Positions 38,131-47,265 of a DNA stretch of 64,000 nucleotides are shown piece after piece. The position numbers and the translations under genes were made by a program. Source of the DNA: Thermasporomyces composti (lineage in GTDB: Bacteria > Actinomycetota > Actinomycetes > Propionibacteriales > Actinopolymorphaceae); the NCBI RefSeq assembly GCF_003386795.1, contig NZ_QTUC01000001.1, forward strand, positions 2,542,001-2,606,000, in the 5' to 3' direction. Each line of letters starts with the position of its first letter. The first letter of the stretch is position 1. Below the pieces are notes generated by a model. It was not told the DNA's origin and ran no database searches. It saw nothing but the letters and a program-made list of their open reading frames with translations.

Positions 38131-38583
38131 ATGAGCGCCCTCAAAGATCGTCTCCGTGCTGACCTGACCGCTGCCATGAAGGCGCGGGACAGCCTGCGTG
38201 CCTCGACGCTGCGGATGACCTTGACGGCGGTGACCAACTCCGAGGTCGCCGGTGAGGTGGCGCGTGAGCTCTCGGACGCCGAGGTGCTCGAGGTCCTCGA
38301 GAAGGAGGCCAAGAAGCGGCGCGAGGCCGCCGAGGCCTACGACCAGGCGGGGCGCACCGAGCTGGCCGAGAAGGAGCGTGCGGAGGCGGCCATCATCGCC
38401 GAGTACCTCCCCGCGCAGCTGACCGACGAGGAGCTGGCCGAGATCGTGCGTGCGGCCATCGAGCAGGTGGGCGCCAGCGGCATGAAGGACATGGGCGCGG
38501 TCATGAAGGTCGTCCAGCCCCAGGTGAAGGGACGCGCCGAGGGGGCTCGCGTCGCCGCCGCGGTCCGCGCCCAGCTCAGCTGA
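38131..38583 (+). CDS. GatB/YqeY-domain protein, 150 aa
   Basis: Stand-alone version of the GatB C-terminal tRNA-binding-like domain; proposed to act in tRNA-dependent amidation or translation, unproven. Typical motifs: LTAAMKARDSLRASTLRM, EKEAKKRREAAEAYDQAGR and MGAVMKVVQPQVKGRAEG. Position upstream of a class A PBP on the opposite strand is seen in other actinomycetes. Confidence 0.9.
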   Translation: MSALKDRLRADLTAAMKARDSLRASTLRMTLTAVTNSEVAGEVARELSDAEVLEVLEKEAKKRREAAEAYDQAGRTELAEKERAEAAIIAEYLPAQLTDEELAEIVRAAIEQVGASGMKDMGAVMKVVQPQVKGRAEGARVAAAVRAQLS

Positions 38584-38671
38584 GCTGGGCAGCTTACGGA
38601 CGTGGCGACCGTCTGACCCGGACGACGCGCGCCCCGGACGGGCCGCACGACCCAGACGAGCCACTGACGAC

Positions 38672-38705
38672 AGGGGCGGCCAGCACACAAGTGCTGGCCG
38701 CCCCT
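38672..38705. terminator. Strong hairpin between convergent yqeY and PBP genes
   Basis: AGGGGCGGCCAGCAC pairs with GTGCTGGCCGCCCCT, a perfect 15-bp stem with an ACAA loop. Confidence 0.8.
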
Positions 38706-38740
38706 CGTCTCTCAGTCGGCCGGGTGAGGTCCTGAGAGCT

Positions 38741-41224
38741 CTAACCCGGCTTCCTCAGGCTCTCCGGTGGCCCCGAGTCACCGACGATGCTGTCCGGCGG
38801 CTGCGGGATCCTCGGGGTCGGGAAGTCCGGCGGCTGCGGTCCCGGCGGTCTCGGGGGGAACGGCCCCGGTGGCAGCGTCGGCTTCGGAATCTTCGGAGCC
38901 GGGGTCTCCTCTGGTGGCGGCGGCGGTGGCGTGCCGTCGGACAGGTAGACGACGACCGTCGAACCCGAGCCGGCCTGCGTGCCACCCGCCGGGCTCTGTC
39001 GGGCGACGGTGCCCCGCGGCTGGGCGGAGTCGACCCAACCACCCACCGACATCGCGAAGCCGGCCTCGCGCAGGACCTGCTTGGCGCGGCTCTCACCCAT
39101 ACCGATGACCGACGGAACAGTCACCGGCACGCCGCGGATGAGGTCGGGGTCCGGCTCGACGAAGTCCGGGCTCTCCCGGCCTTCGAGCGCTCCTCTCATC
39201 GCCGCGAGCCACATCGGACCGGCGAGCGTGCCACCCCAGACCTGGTCACCGCCAACGACGCGACCACCGATCCGGCGACCGATCAGCGTTTGCAGCGGCG
39301 GGTCGGCGTCGGCGACAACGGCGGCGGCGGCGAGGTTGGTGGTGTAGCCCATGAACCACACCGCGATGCGGTCGTTGCTCGTACCGGTCTTGCCGGCGAC
39401 CTGGCGCCCCTCGTCCTTCATGCTCATCCGAGCGCCGGTCCGGCCGGGGTCCGACCCGTCGACGACCTGGCGCAGCACGTAGTTGACGCCGTCGGCGACC
39501 TCCTTGGGCAGCACCTGCTTGCAGTCCGAACTCTTGACGGGGATCTCGTTGCCGTGCCGGTCGACCACCTTGATGATCGGGGTGGCGGTGCAGTGCTTGC
39601 CTCGGGCGGCGAACGTCGCGTAGGCCTCGGCCATCGACAGCGGCGCGATCTCGTTGACGCCCAGGGTGAACGGCTTGACCTGCTGCAGCGGCTTGCCGTC
39701 GGCGCGCGTGGCGCCCAGCGCGGTGGCGATCTTGGCCGGCTCACAGATGCCGGTGCGCTGCTGCAGGTAGGCGTAGAAGGTGTTGACCGAGTGGGTCGTC
39801 CCGGTGATGAGCGTGCTCGTCGCTCCCGCGCTCGTGGAGTTCGAGACCCGCCAGACGTCGCGGTGGTAGCCAGGCTTCCCGTTCGGGCAGTTGCGGGTGG
39901 GCTCGGCGATCGTCGCGCTTCGCGGCGAGGGTAGGGAGGTGGACAGCGGGATGCCCTGCTTGATCGCCGCGGCCAAGACGAACGTCTTGAACGTCGAACC
40001 GGGCTGGTACCCGACCGTGCCGTTGTACTTCTGCGGCACGTTGAGGTTGATGTAGGTCCTGCCCTTGCCTTCGCCGTAGCCCCGGGACTGGGCCATCGCC
40101 TTGACCCGGCCGGTGCCGGGCTCGACCATCGACACCGCGCCGATGACGCTGTCGGTCGGGTGGACGGTCTCCCGCACCGCCTTGTCCGCGGCCTTCTGCG
40201 CCTGCGGGTCAAGCGTGGTGTAGATCGTCAAGCCGCCGCGGTAGAGAGCGCGGCGCCGCTCCTCGCGGGTCTTCCCGAGGGCGGGGTCGTTGAGCAGGAC
40301 CTGCTCGGCGTAGTCGCAGAAGAACGGGTACGGCGAGTAGTAGCAGCCGCGGGGTGTCCGGCTCATCTTCAGCCCGAGCGGCTGCTTGGCGGCCTCCCGG
40401 CCGGTCTTCTCCGAGATCATGCCCTCGGCGACCATCCGCGACAGCACGAAGTTGCGGCGCGCGAGGACGGCCTCAGGATTCTCCTTGACGTCCAGTCCGT
40501 TGGGGTCGCGGACCAGGCCGGCGAGCATGGCGGCCTGGGTCAGCGTGAGCTTGCTCGCCGAGGTGCTGAAGTAGTGCCGCGCCGCCGACTCGATCCCGTA
40601 GGCGCCGTCCCCGAAGTAGACGATGTTCAGGTACCGCTCGAGGATCTCGTCCTTGGTGAGAGTCTTCTCCAGCTCGACGGCGTAGCGCAGCTCCTGCAGC
40701 TTGCGGCCGTAGGAGTCCTCGATGACCTTCGCCTGCTCCTCCGGCGTCTCCGCGTTCTCGAACTGGACGAGCTTGACGTACTGCTGGGTGATCGTCGAGC
40801 CACCCTGGGACACCCCGCCAGCCTGCTGGTTGCGGATGAACGCCCGGAGCGTGCCCTGCAGGTCCATGGGACCGTGCTGGTAGAACCGCCCGTCCTCGAT
40901 CGCAAGGATCGCCCGCTGCATGACCGGCGCCACCTGGTCGAGGCTGACCTCGACGCGGTTCTGGTCGTAAAAGGTCGCGATGACAGAGCCATCCGCGGCC
41001 AGCATCCTGCTCCGCTCCGGCAGCGGGGGTTCCTCGAGCTCGCTGGGCATGTTCTGGAACGCGTCTGTGGCCTTCTGGGTGGTGAGGCCGAACAGCCCAG
41101 CGAACGGGATGATCAGGCCCGCCACGAGAGCGCCGGTGAGGACGCTGACGACCACGAACATCACCATGTGGGTGACAAAACCGCGCTCTCGTCGCCCCTG
41201 AGACATGACGCGGATAGGGCTCAT
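38741..41224 (-). CDS. Class A penicillin-binding protein with PASTA domain
   Basis: Bifunctional peptidoglycan synthase. One membrane segment at about 19-43 is followed by the GT51 glycosyltransferase (Glu110 in AIEDGRFYQHG; GGSTITQQYVK) and the transpeptidase with Ser410-x-x-Lys413 (PGSTFKTF), Ser479-Val-Asn and KTGTS. One PASTA domain follows (VPSVIGMGESRAKQVLREAGF), then a Pro-rich tail of about 60 residues. The ATG at 41224 is chosen because residues upstream are not conserved. It diverges from wblA, matching the Streptomyces wblA neighbourhood. 827 aa. Confidence 0.93.
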   Translation of the reverse strand: MSPIRVMSQGRRERGFVTHMVMFVVVSVLTGALVAGLIIPFAGLFGLTTQKATDAFQNMPSELEEPPLPERSRMLAADGSVIATFYDQNRVEVSLDQVAPVMQRAILAIEDGRFYQHGPMDLQGTLRAFIRNQQAGGVSQGGSTITQQYVKLVQFENAETPEEQAKVIEDSYGRKLQELRYAVELEKTLTKDEILERYLNIVYFGDGAYGIESAARHYFSTSASKLTLTQAAMLAGLVRDPNGLDVKENPEAVLARRNFVLSRMVAEGMISEKTGREAAKQPLGLKMSRTPRGCYYSPYPFFCDYAEQVLLNDPALGKTREERRRALYRGGLTIYTTLDPQAQKAADKAVRETVHPTDSVIGAVSMVEPGTGRVKAMAQSRGYGEGKGRTYINLNVPQKYNGTVGYQPGSTFKTFVLAAAIKQGIPLSTSLPSPRSATIAEPTRNCPNGKPGYHRDVWRVSNSTSAGATSTLITGTTHSVNTFYAYLQQRTGICEPAKIATALGATRADGKPLQQVKPFTLGVNEIAPLSMAEAYATFAARGKHCTATPIIKVVDRHGNEIPVKSSDCKQVLPKEVADGVNYVLRQVVDGSDPGRTGARMSMKDEGRQVAGKTGTSNDRIAVWFMGYTTNLAAAAVVADADPPLQTLIGRRIGGRVVGGDQVWGGTLAGPMWLAAMRGALEGRESPDFVEPDPDLIRGVPVTVPSVIGMGESRAKQVLREAGFAMSVGGWVDSAQPRGTVARQSPAGGTQAGSGSTVVVYLSDGTPPPPPPEETPAPKIPKPTLPPGPFPPRPPGPQPPDFPTPRIPQPPDSIVGDSGPPESLRKPG

Positions 41225-41442
41225 AGCTGGATAGCCTACGTCGCCTCCCGCGGTGATCGTCGGACGAATCTCGGGACTCTGGTCGCCTCTTCGCGCCTGA
41301 GAGTGATGACACAATCACAAATCAGGCCATCAGGGACTGTCGCAGGAGCCGCCTCTGGCTTTACCGTTCTGCGCAGGACGTTGGGGGAACGTCCGCGCAT
41401 CGGTCACCTTGCGTGACCGACGTAGGGGAGGGAACAAAAACA

Positions 41443-41766
41443 ATGACATGGAATGGCGACTGGGTTCGGCTCGCCGCCTGCCGTGGCACTGACGATCCCG
41501 ACAGGCTTTTCGTCCAGGGCGCCGCGCAGCACGAGGCCAAGACCATCTGCATGGGGTGCCCGGTTCGCACCGAATGCCTTGCCGAGGCGCTCGACGGACG
41601 GATCGAGTGGGGGGTCTGGGGCGGCATGACGGAGCGCGAACGGCGAGCGATCCTGCGCCGCCGTCCCACGGTGACGTCGTGGCGGCGTCTGTTGGAGGCC
41701 GCGCGGAGGGAGTACGAGAAGACGTGCGCTCACCAGAACAAGGTGAGCGTTCGCGCAGCCGGCTGA
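41443..41766 (+). CDS. wblA: WhiB-family regulator, WblA/WhiB4 type
   Basis: Iron-sulfur cluster transcription factor. The four ligands are Cys13, Cys36, Cys39 and Cys45 (C-x22-C-x2-C-x5-C), followed by the turn GVWGGMTERERR and a basic DNA-binding end (LRRRPTVTSWRRLL). FVQGAAQHEAK and the tail are like Streptomyces WblA, which controls sporulation and secondary metabolism; WhiB4 is the mycobacterial relative. ATG at 41443 is preceded by GGGGAGGGA; a GTG 10 codons earlier is less likely. Neighbouring PBP and ArsA genes support orthology with wblA. Confidence 0.88.
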   Translation: MTWNGDWVRLAACRGTDDPDRLFVQGAAQHEAKTICMGCPVRTECLAEALDGRIEWGVWGGMTERERRAILRRRPTVTSWRRLLEAARREYEKTCAHQNKVSVRAAG

Positions 41767-41803
41767 CCGAGACGTTCCGCTGAAGCGGCGAATCGAGCGG
41801 GCC

Positions 41804-41841
41804 GGGGTGGCGGAACCGGCGCGGGCGGGCACCGCCACCCC
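41804..41841. terminator. Hairpin downstream of wblA
   Basis: GGGGTGGCGG pairs with CCGCCACCCC, a 10-bp stem with an 18-base loop, 37 bases after the wblA stop. Confidence 0.5.
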
Positions 41842-41874
41842 GAGGGCCCGTCGCACCAGCACGCCATGCGCCCG

Positions 41875-41899
41875 GTGACAGGCCTGCTGAGCCTGTCAC
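41875..41899. terminator. Hairpin at the end of the ArsA-like operon
   Basis: GTGACAGGC pairs with GCCTGTCAC around a 7-base loop; the stem includes the stop codon of the second ATPase gene. Confidence 0.5.
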
Positions 41900-43065
41900 T
41901 CGTCCCCGAGATGCCGGCCGATCTCACGCAAGCCTTCGAGGTCGTGCACGTCGGAGGGCAGGGCCGGGACGCCGGCGACCGCGACGCCCGGGTGCGCGGC
42001 GCCAAACCGCTCGGCCATGAGGCGTTCTCTCGCGGCGGCCAGCATGCGCTCGCCGTGGAGGCGAAGCACCCCGGCGACCGCTGGATAGGCGCCGGCCTCG
42101 CTGAGCGCCTCCGCCGCGGACAGGCTGCGCTCGGCGGACAGGTGGGCGGCCGACGGCGCCGTCATCCGGTTCAAGACCAAGCCGGCGAGTGGCATCTCGT
42201 CGTCGCGGAGGCGCTCGACGAAGTAGGACGCCTCGCGCAGCGCGTCGGGCTCGGGAGCCGCGACGACCAGGAACGACGTCCGGCGCTCCTGCAGGAGTCG
42301 ATACGTCCGTTCGGCGCGGGCACGGAACCCGCCGAACGTGCTGTCGAGCGCCGCGACGAACGTCTGGACGTCCCGCAGCACCTGCGCGCCGATCACCTTC
42401 GTCAGGACGCTCGTCGCCATCCCCATGCCGACCGAGAAGAGCCTGATCGGTCCTCGGGCCGGGGTGCTGAGGAGCCGCAGCAGGCGGCTGTCCAGGAACG
42501 ACGACAGCCGCTTGGGCGCGTCGAGGAAGTCCAGCGCCGAGCGTGACGGCGGGGTGTCGACGACGATGAGGTCGTGGCTGCCGGTGCGGACCGCCTCCGT
42601 GTGGAGCTGGCCGAGCTTCTCCATGGCCATGTACTCCTGCGTCCCGGCGAACGACGACGACAACGCGATGTAGAAGGGGTTCTCGAGGATCTGGCGCGCC
42701 TGCTCGGGGGTGGTGTGGGCGAGCACCACCTCGTCGAACGTGCGCTTCATGTCGAGCATCATCGCGTCGAGGTAGCCGCCCTTCGTGGCGTCGATCCCTT
42801 CGACGCGACGTGGCGTGCTGTCGAGCTCGGCGAGGCCCATGGCCTGCGCCAGCCTGCGGGCCGGGTCGATGGTCAGGACGGCCACGCGCCGGCCGCGCTC
42901 GGCGGCGCGGACCCCGATGGCCGCCGCCGTGGTGGTCTTGCCGACACCACCCGAGCCGCAGCAGACGATGATCTGCACCGCCGGGTCATCCAGCAGAGCG
43001 TCGACGCTGAGCGTGCGGAGGCCGGGGATCCCGTCCCCGAGGTGTCCAAAGGTCGACTCGCTCAC
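41896..43065 (-). CDS. ArsA/Get3-family ATPase (second of pair), 389 aa
   Basis: Deviant Walker A ATPase of the ArsA/Get3 group: CCGSGGVGKTTTAAAIG (about residues 35-51), the switch VLTIDPARRLAQAMG and the VDTPPSRSALDFLDAP motif. Arsenite-binding cysteines of ArsA are not evident and no ars genes are near, so arsenite transport is unlikely. Its GTG start overlaps the stop of the partner gene (GTGA). The pair next to wblA is conserved in streptomycetes, role unknown. Confidence 0.88.
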   Translation of the reverse strand: MSESTFGHLGDGIPGLRTLSVDALLDDPAVQIIVCCGSGGVGKTTTAAAIGVRAAERGRRVAVLTIDPARRLAQAMGLAELDSTPRRVEGIDATKGGYLDAMMLDMKRTFDEVVLAHTTPEQARQILENPFYIALSSSFAGTQEYMAMEKLGQLHTEAVRTGSHDLIVVDTPPSRSALDFLDAPKRLSSFLDSRLLRLLSTPARGPIRLFSVGMGMATSVLTKVIGAQVLRDVQTFVAALDSTFGGFRARAERTYRLLQERRTSFLVVAAPEPDALREASYFVERLRDDEMPLAGLVLNRMTAPSAAHLSAERSLSAAEALSEAGAYPAVAGVLRLHGERMLAAARERLMAERFGAAHPGVAVAGVPALPSDVHDLEGLREIGRHLGDE

Positions 43066-44072
43066 GCCATCCCCTGGTCGTTCAACTCGCGCGCCAGCTC
43101 GAACAGCCCGCCGACGTCAACGCCGTGAGGAAGCCGGGGCAGCTCGTAAGTCCGGCGGCCCATGTCGGCGATCCGCTTACGGAGTCGGTCCTCCAGGGCG
43201 ACCCGGGTGGCGTGCTCCCGGGCGTCCGTGAGGAGACCGTTGATCGTCCGGTCGTCGGAGGGGAGCCCGGTGTGGGTCAGCGCCGCCTCGAACTCCGCCC
43301 GGTCCAGGCCTCCGCGTGCGGCGGCTCGCAACGTCGCCTTGTCCAGGGGGCTCCGGGACGCCATGTTGATCACGACGCCGCCCACGGGGATACGGGCCTC
43401 GCGAAGCTCGGCGATGCCGTCGGCGGTCTCCTGGACGGGCATCTCCTCCAGCAGGGTGACCAGGTGGACCGCCGTCTGCGGCGATCGCATGAGCATCATG
43501 ATCGACTCGGCCTGCCGGCGGATGGGTCCGACCCGGGCGAGGTCGACCACGCCGGCGTTGACGTTGAGGAAGCGCGCGATGCGCCCGGTGGGTGGCGCGT
43601 CCATGACCACGGCGTCGTAGACGCGGCGGTCCCGGCGCGGCTTCTCCCTGCGTCGGACGGCCTCGTAGACCTTCCCGGTCAACAGGACGTCTCGGACACC
43701 GGGCGCGATGGTCGTCGCGAACTCGATGGCGCCCACCTTGTGAAGGGCGCGCACCGCCCGGCCGAGTCGGTAGTACATCTCGAGGTACTCGGCGAGTGCC
43801 GCCTCGGGGTCGATGGCCAGGCCGTAGACCTCACCCGCGACGTGGCCGTCGTCGGGCACGCGGGCGAGCCGCGTCTCCTCGTACGGCAGGGCGGGGACGT
43901 CGAACAGTCGGGCCAGGCCTTGGCGTCCCTCCACCTCGCACACCAGCACGGTCTGACCACTGGCGGCGAGCGCGAGGGCGAGCGCGGCGGCGACCGTCGT
44001 CTTGCCGGTGCCGCCCTTGCCTGTCACGACGTGGAGGCGGACACCCTCCCAGTCGCTCTCGCGCCGCGTCAC
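43062..44072 (-). CDS. ArsA/Get3-family ATPase (first of pair), 336 aa
   Basis: Partner of the downstream ATPase: Walker A VVTGKGGTGKTTVAAALALAL near residue 15, VLVCEVEGRQGLARLF as the switch region, and VVMDAPPTGRIARFLNV. It has a short GAAP-like C-terminal region and no metal-binding cysteine pair. The GTG at 44072 is preferred over a longer frame with unrelated N-terminal sequence. The two proteins probably form a heterodimer, analogous to the two halves of ArsA; client unknown. Confidence 0.87.
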   Translation of the reverse strand: MTRRESDWEGVRLHVVTGKGGTGKTTVAAALALALAASGQTVLVCEVEGRQGLARLFDVPALPYEETRLARVPDDGHVAGEVYGLAIDPEAALAEYLEMYYRLGRAVRALHKVGAIEFATTIAPGVRDVLLTGKVYEAVRRREKPRRDRRVYDAVVMDAPPTGRIARFLNVNAGVVDLARVGPIRRQAESIMMLMRSPQTAVHLVTLLEEMPVQETADGIAELREARIPVGGVVINMASRSPLDKATLRAAARGGLDRAEFEAALTHTGLPSDDRTINGLLTDAREHATRVALEDRLRKRIADMGRRTYELPRLPHGVDVGGLFELARELNDQGMA

Positions 44073-44194
44073 GCTCGCCGAGCGTAGCTCCTGGTCCCGC
44101 CCTCGACCCACCGGACCGTCCAACAGGTGGCTGCTCCTCTCAGGGTTCGGGACCAGCCGGACGCGGTCCGTGAGCGGCGGGGAGGGGTATGTCC

Positions 44195-44200
44195 TAGGCT
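44195..44200 (+). promoter_or_regulatory. -10 element (TAGGCT) for leaderless DUF4177 transcript
   Basis: TAGGCT ends 7 bases before the ATG at 44208 with no ribosome-binding site. Confidence 0.5.
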
Positions 44201-44207
44201 CGCCGAC

Positions 44208-44363
44208 ATGACGAAATGGGAGTACGCGACGGTTCCGTTGCTGGTCCATGCCACGAAGCAGATCCTCGACACCTGGGGCGAGGACGGCTGGGAGCTGGTG
44301 CAGGTCGTGCCCGGGCCGAACCCGGAGAACCTCGTGGCCTACATGAAGCGGGAGAAGGCGTGA
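44208..44363 (+). CDS. DUF4177-like small protein, 51 aa
   Basis: Short conserved actinobacterial protein of unknown function: MTKWEYATVPLL, then ILDTWGEDGWELVQVVPG, the DUF4177 core. No membrane segment. It diverges from the ArsA-like pair, is probably leaderless, and its stop overlaps the GTG of the RidA gene. Confidence 0.82.
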   Translation: MTKWEYATVPLLVHATKQILDTWGEDGWELVQVVPGPNPENLVAYMKREKA

Positions 44364-44866
44364 GCGCCGCTTCGGAGAGCCGGCCGATGTCAGCGGACGC
44401 GGGTGCGCGTGATCCCGAGGCCAGGCTGGCCGAGCTCGGCTTCCCGTTGCCGGACGTCGCCGCGCCGGTGGCGGAGTACGTCCCGGCTGTTCGCACCGGC
44501 GACCACGTCTACACCTCGGGGCAGCTGCCGTTCTCCGACGGTCACCTGCTCGCCACCGGCCTGGTGGGCGGGGAGGTCGACGTCGAGCAAGCCACCGCCT
44601 GCGCCCGGCAGTGCGCGCTCAACGCCCTCGCGGCCGTGAAGGCGGAGGTGGGCTCCCTCGCCAGGGTGCGCTGGGTGGTCAAGGTGGTGGTCTACGTCGC
44701 GAGCGCGCCCGACTTCACCGCGCAGCCGCAGGTGGCGAACGGCGCGTCGGCGCTCCTCGGGGCGGTGTTCGGCGACGCCGGGAAGCACGCCCGAAGCGCG
44801 GTCGGTGTGGCCCAGCTGCCGCTGGGTGCCCCGGTCGAGCTCGAGCTGATCGTCGAAGTCGACTGA
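44360..44866 (+). CDS. RidA/YjgF-family protein, 168 aa
   Basis: Imine/enamine deaminase family; the typical role is clearing reactive 2-aminoacrylate. Core motifs: AAPVAEYVPAVRTGDHVYTSGQLP, ARQCALNALAAVKAEVGSL and the C-terminal RSAVGVAQLPLGAPVELELI. The canonical arginine of RidA (substrate carboxylate) may be the Arg in KHARSAVGV. GTG at 44360 overlaps the preceding stop and has GGAGAAG upstream; ATG at 44387 is an alternative. Confidence 0.88.
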   Translation: MSAASESRPMSADAGARDPEARLAELGFPLPDVAAPVAEYVPAVRTGDHVYTSGQLPFSDGHLLATGLVGGEVDVEQATACARQCALNALAAVKAEVGSLARVRWVVKVVVYVASAPDFTAQPQVANGASALLGAVFGDAGKHARSAVGVAQLPLGAPVELELIVEVD

Positions 44867-44875
44867 GCCGACGGT

Positions 44876-45805
44876 ATGGACGCGCTGCCCTCCGACGCCG
44901 ACGTCCGGTCGGTGCCGCCCGCCCTGGTCGCGCGTGCCCGGCGACTCGCGGCGGGACAGGTGGAACCGCCGACGCCACGGCTCGCCGCGACCGTCGTCCT
45001 CCTCCGTGACGGGCCGGACGGTCTGGAGACCTTCCTGCTGCGACGGCGCACGTCGATGGCGTTCGCGCCCGGCAGGTACGTCTTCCCCGGCGGCAGTGTC
45101 GACCGGCGGGATGCGGAGGTGCTCACCCGCTGGGCGGGACCGTCGCCGGCGGAGTGGGCGGTCCGGCTGGGGCTTGCGGACGACAAGCTCGCGCGGGCGA
45201 CGGTCTGCGCGGCGGTCCGGGAGACCTTCGAGGAGTCCGGCGTCATGCTCGCCGGCCCGGCCGAGGGCTCGGTGGTCGCCGACACGACGGGAACCGAGTG
45301 GGAGGAGGACCGCCGGGCGCTGCTCGGTCGCGCCCTGTCGTTCGGGGAGCTCCTCGAACGACGCGGGCTCGTGCTGCGCTCCGACCTCTTGGTGGCGTGG
45401 GACCACTGGATCACGCCCGAGGTCGAGGAACGGCGGTACGACACCCGGTTCTTCCTCGCGGCGTTGCCGGCTGGGCAACGCACCAGGGACGTCTCCAGCG
45501 AGGCCGACCGCGTGACCTGGATGCGGCCCGTCGATGCCTTGGCTTCGGTGCGGCGGGGCGAGATGAGCATGCTGCCGCCGACGTACCAGACACTGGCGAG
45601 TCTGGTCGCGGTCAGCGACGTCCAGTCGGCGTTGGAGGCCGCCGCGGCGCGGCGGATCGTGCCGACCATGCCAGCGGTGGCGTTGGAGGGTGACGACGCC
45701 CGGTGGGTGCTGCCGGGAGAGGACGGGTACGAGTCGGCGATCGGCGCGGCCTCCGTCGTGCCGGACGCCACGGACGCGCGGGCCGAGGGGCCTGCTGTGG
45801 AGTGA
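44876..45805 (+). CDS. NUDIX hydrolase (NUDT19/CoA-type subgroup likely), 309 aa
   Basis: Nucleoside-diphosphate-linked hydrolase. The Nudix fold starts ATVVLLRDGPDGLETFLLRRRTSMAFAPGRYVFPGG and the catalytic helix is AAVRETFEESGVML. About 40 residues separate GG from the RExxEE helix, far more than the classical GX5EX7REUXEEXGU, as in NUDT19-like enzymes. It lies 9 bases after the RidA gene and 24 bases before the MBL gene, so the four genes from DUF4177 onward may be one operon. Confidence 0.85.
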   Translation: MDALPSDADVRSVPPALVARARRLAAGQVEPPTPRLAATVVLLRDGPDGLETFLLRRRTSMAFAPGRYVFPGGSVDRRDAEVLTRWAGPSPAEWAVRLGLADDKLARATVCAAVRETFEESGVMLAGPAEGSVVADTTGTEWEEDRRALLGRALSFGELLERRGLVLRSDLLVAWDHWITPEVEERRYDTRFFLAALPAGQRTRDVSSEADRVTWMRPVDALASVRRGEMSMLPPTYQTLASLVAVSDVQSALEAAAARRIVPTMPAVALEGDDARWVLPGEDGYESAIGAASVVPDATDARAEGPAVE

Positions 45806-45829
45806 AGGTGTCAGCCCGGGGAGTTGGTC

Positions 45830-46642
45830 GTGAACGGTGAGCCGGGGAGCTGGGCGGGTGGCGGGGTCGGTGACCACGCGCTCTGCGTCCTCGCGCCGAA
45901 CCCAGGCCCGATGACGCTGGAGGGGACGAACACGTGGGTGCTCGGGGCGCCGGGGGCCACCCGGGTCGTCGTGGTCGATCCGGGTCCGCACGATGAGCGG
46001 CACCTCCACGCCGTCCTCGACGCTGTCCGTGCGCGTGGCGCGGAGGTGGCGCTGGCCTTGGTCACGCACGGGCACGAGGACCACGTGGCCGGTGCGCGAC
46101 GGTTCGCGGAGCTGGCCGGCTGTCCGGTGCGAGCGGCCGACGCGGCTCTCTGCGTCGACGACGATCCTCTGGTCGACGGGGAGACGATCGACGTCGACGG
46201 TCTGGAGGTGGAGGTCCTGGCGACACCGGGTCACACCGCTGACTCGATGTCGTTCTGGCTCCTGGCCGAGGGTGCGATCCTCACCGGGGACACCGTCCTC
46301 GGACGCGGGACCGCGGTGGTCGCCTACCCCGACGGCGCTCTCGCGCCCTACCTCGACTCGCTGCGACGCTTGCGCGCGCTCGTCGAGGCCGCTCGGGGGA
46401 TGACTCTGCTGCCCGGTCACGGCCCACCGCGTTCGGACGCCGTGGACGTGCTCGACTTCTATCTGGAGCATCGCGCGAGACGCCTCGACCAGGTCCGTGA
46501 GGCACTGGCCGCCGGCGCCCGAACACCGGCCGAGATCGTCGAACGCGTCTACGCCGACGTCGACCGCCGGTTGTGGCCGGCGGCGGAGCGCACCGTCCGA
46601 GCTCAGCTCGACTACCTGTCCGCGGTGGCCTCGGAGAGCTGA
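45830..46642 (+). CDS. MBL-fold metallo-hydrolase (LACTB2-like), 270 aa
   Basis: Metallo-beta-lactamase fold with the metal motif THGHEDHVAG (HxHxDH), then ATPGHTADSMSFWL and GDTVLGRGTAVV. The C-terminal helical part (YLEHRARRLDQVREAL; YADVDRRLWPAAERTV) resembles LACTB2, an endoribonuclease, but the substrate here is unknown. GTG at 45830 has GGGGAG 6 bases upstream; TTG two codons earlier is less likely. Confidence 0.88.
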   Translation: MNGEPGSWAGGGVGDHALCVLAPNPGPMTLEGTNTWVLGAPGATRVVVVDPGPHDERHLHAVLDAVRARGAEVALALVTHGHEDHVAGARRFAELAGCPVRAADAALCVDDDPLVDGETIDVDGLEVEVLATPGHTADSMSFWLLAEGAILTGDTVLGRGTAVVAYPDGALAPYLDSLRRLRALVEAARGMTLLPGHGPPRSDAVDVLDFYLEHRARRLDQVREALAAGARTPAEIVERVYADVDRRLWPAAERTVRAQLDYLSAVASES

Positions 46643-46671
46643 CGCCCCCGCGTGGGCCACCGGCGCCTCCG

Positions 46672-47265
46672 TCAGACCCAACCCATGTCGCGCGCGATCT
46701 GGATGGCGGCGAGCCGGCTGCTCGCCCCGAGCTTGGTCATCGCGCTCGACAGGTAGTTGCGGACGGTGCCTTCCGCCAGGTGCAGCTCGCGGGCGATGCG
46801 GCCCGTGGTCGCGCCGTCGGCGGCGAGGCGGAGGACGTCCCGCTCCCGCTCGGTCAGCGGGTTCTCGCCGGCGACCATGGCGGAGGCGGCAAGCTCCGGA
46901 TCGAGGTAGCGCCCGCCGGCGTGGACCTTCCGGATCGCGGCCGCCAGCTCGCTGGCCGGTGCGTCCTTGGAGATGAAGCCGCGCACCCCGGCCGCCAGCG
47001 CTCGACGCAGATAGCCGGGGCGGCCGAAGCTGGTCAGGATGACGATCGCCTGGCCGGGAAGGGACTCGGCCACCCGGAGGCCGTCCATCCCTGGCATCTC
47101 GATGTCGAGGACGATCACGTCCGGTCGGTGGACGTGCACGGCCGCGACCACCTCGTCGCCGCGTCCCACCTGGGCGACCACCTCCAGGTCCGGTTCCAAG
47201 CCGAGGAGCGAGGCGATCGCCTCGCGGATGAGGTGCTGGTCGTCGGCGAGCAGAACCCGGATCAT
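46672..47265 (-). CDS. NarL/LuxR-type response regulator, 197 aa
   Basis: Receiver domain with acidic Asp8-Asp9, phosphoacceptor Asp54 (VIVLDIEMPG) and Lys in FISKDAP, followed by a LuxR helix-turn-helix (LTERERDVLRLAADGATTGRIARELHLAEGTVRNYLSSAMTKL). It resembles DesR/LiaR regulators. The ATG overlaps the kinase stop (ATGA). It probably controls the ABC-2 exporter genes upstream in the same cluster. Confidence 0.94.
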   Translation of the reverse strand: MIRVLLADDQHLIREAIASLLGLEPDLEVVAQVGRGDEVVAAVHVHRPDVIVLDIEMPGMDGLRVAESLPGQAIVILTSFGRPGYLRRALAAGVRGFISKDAPASELAAAIRKVHAGGRYLDPELAASAMVAGENPLTERERDVLRLAADGATTGRIARELHLAEGTVRNYLSSAMTKLGASSRLAAIQIARDMGWV

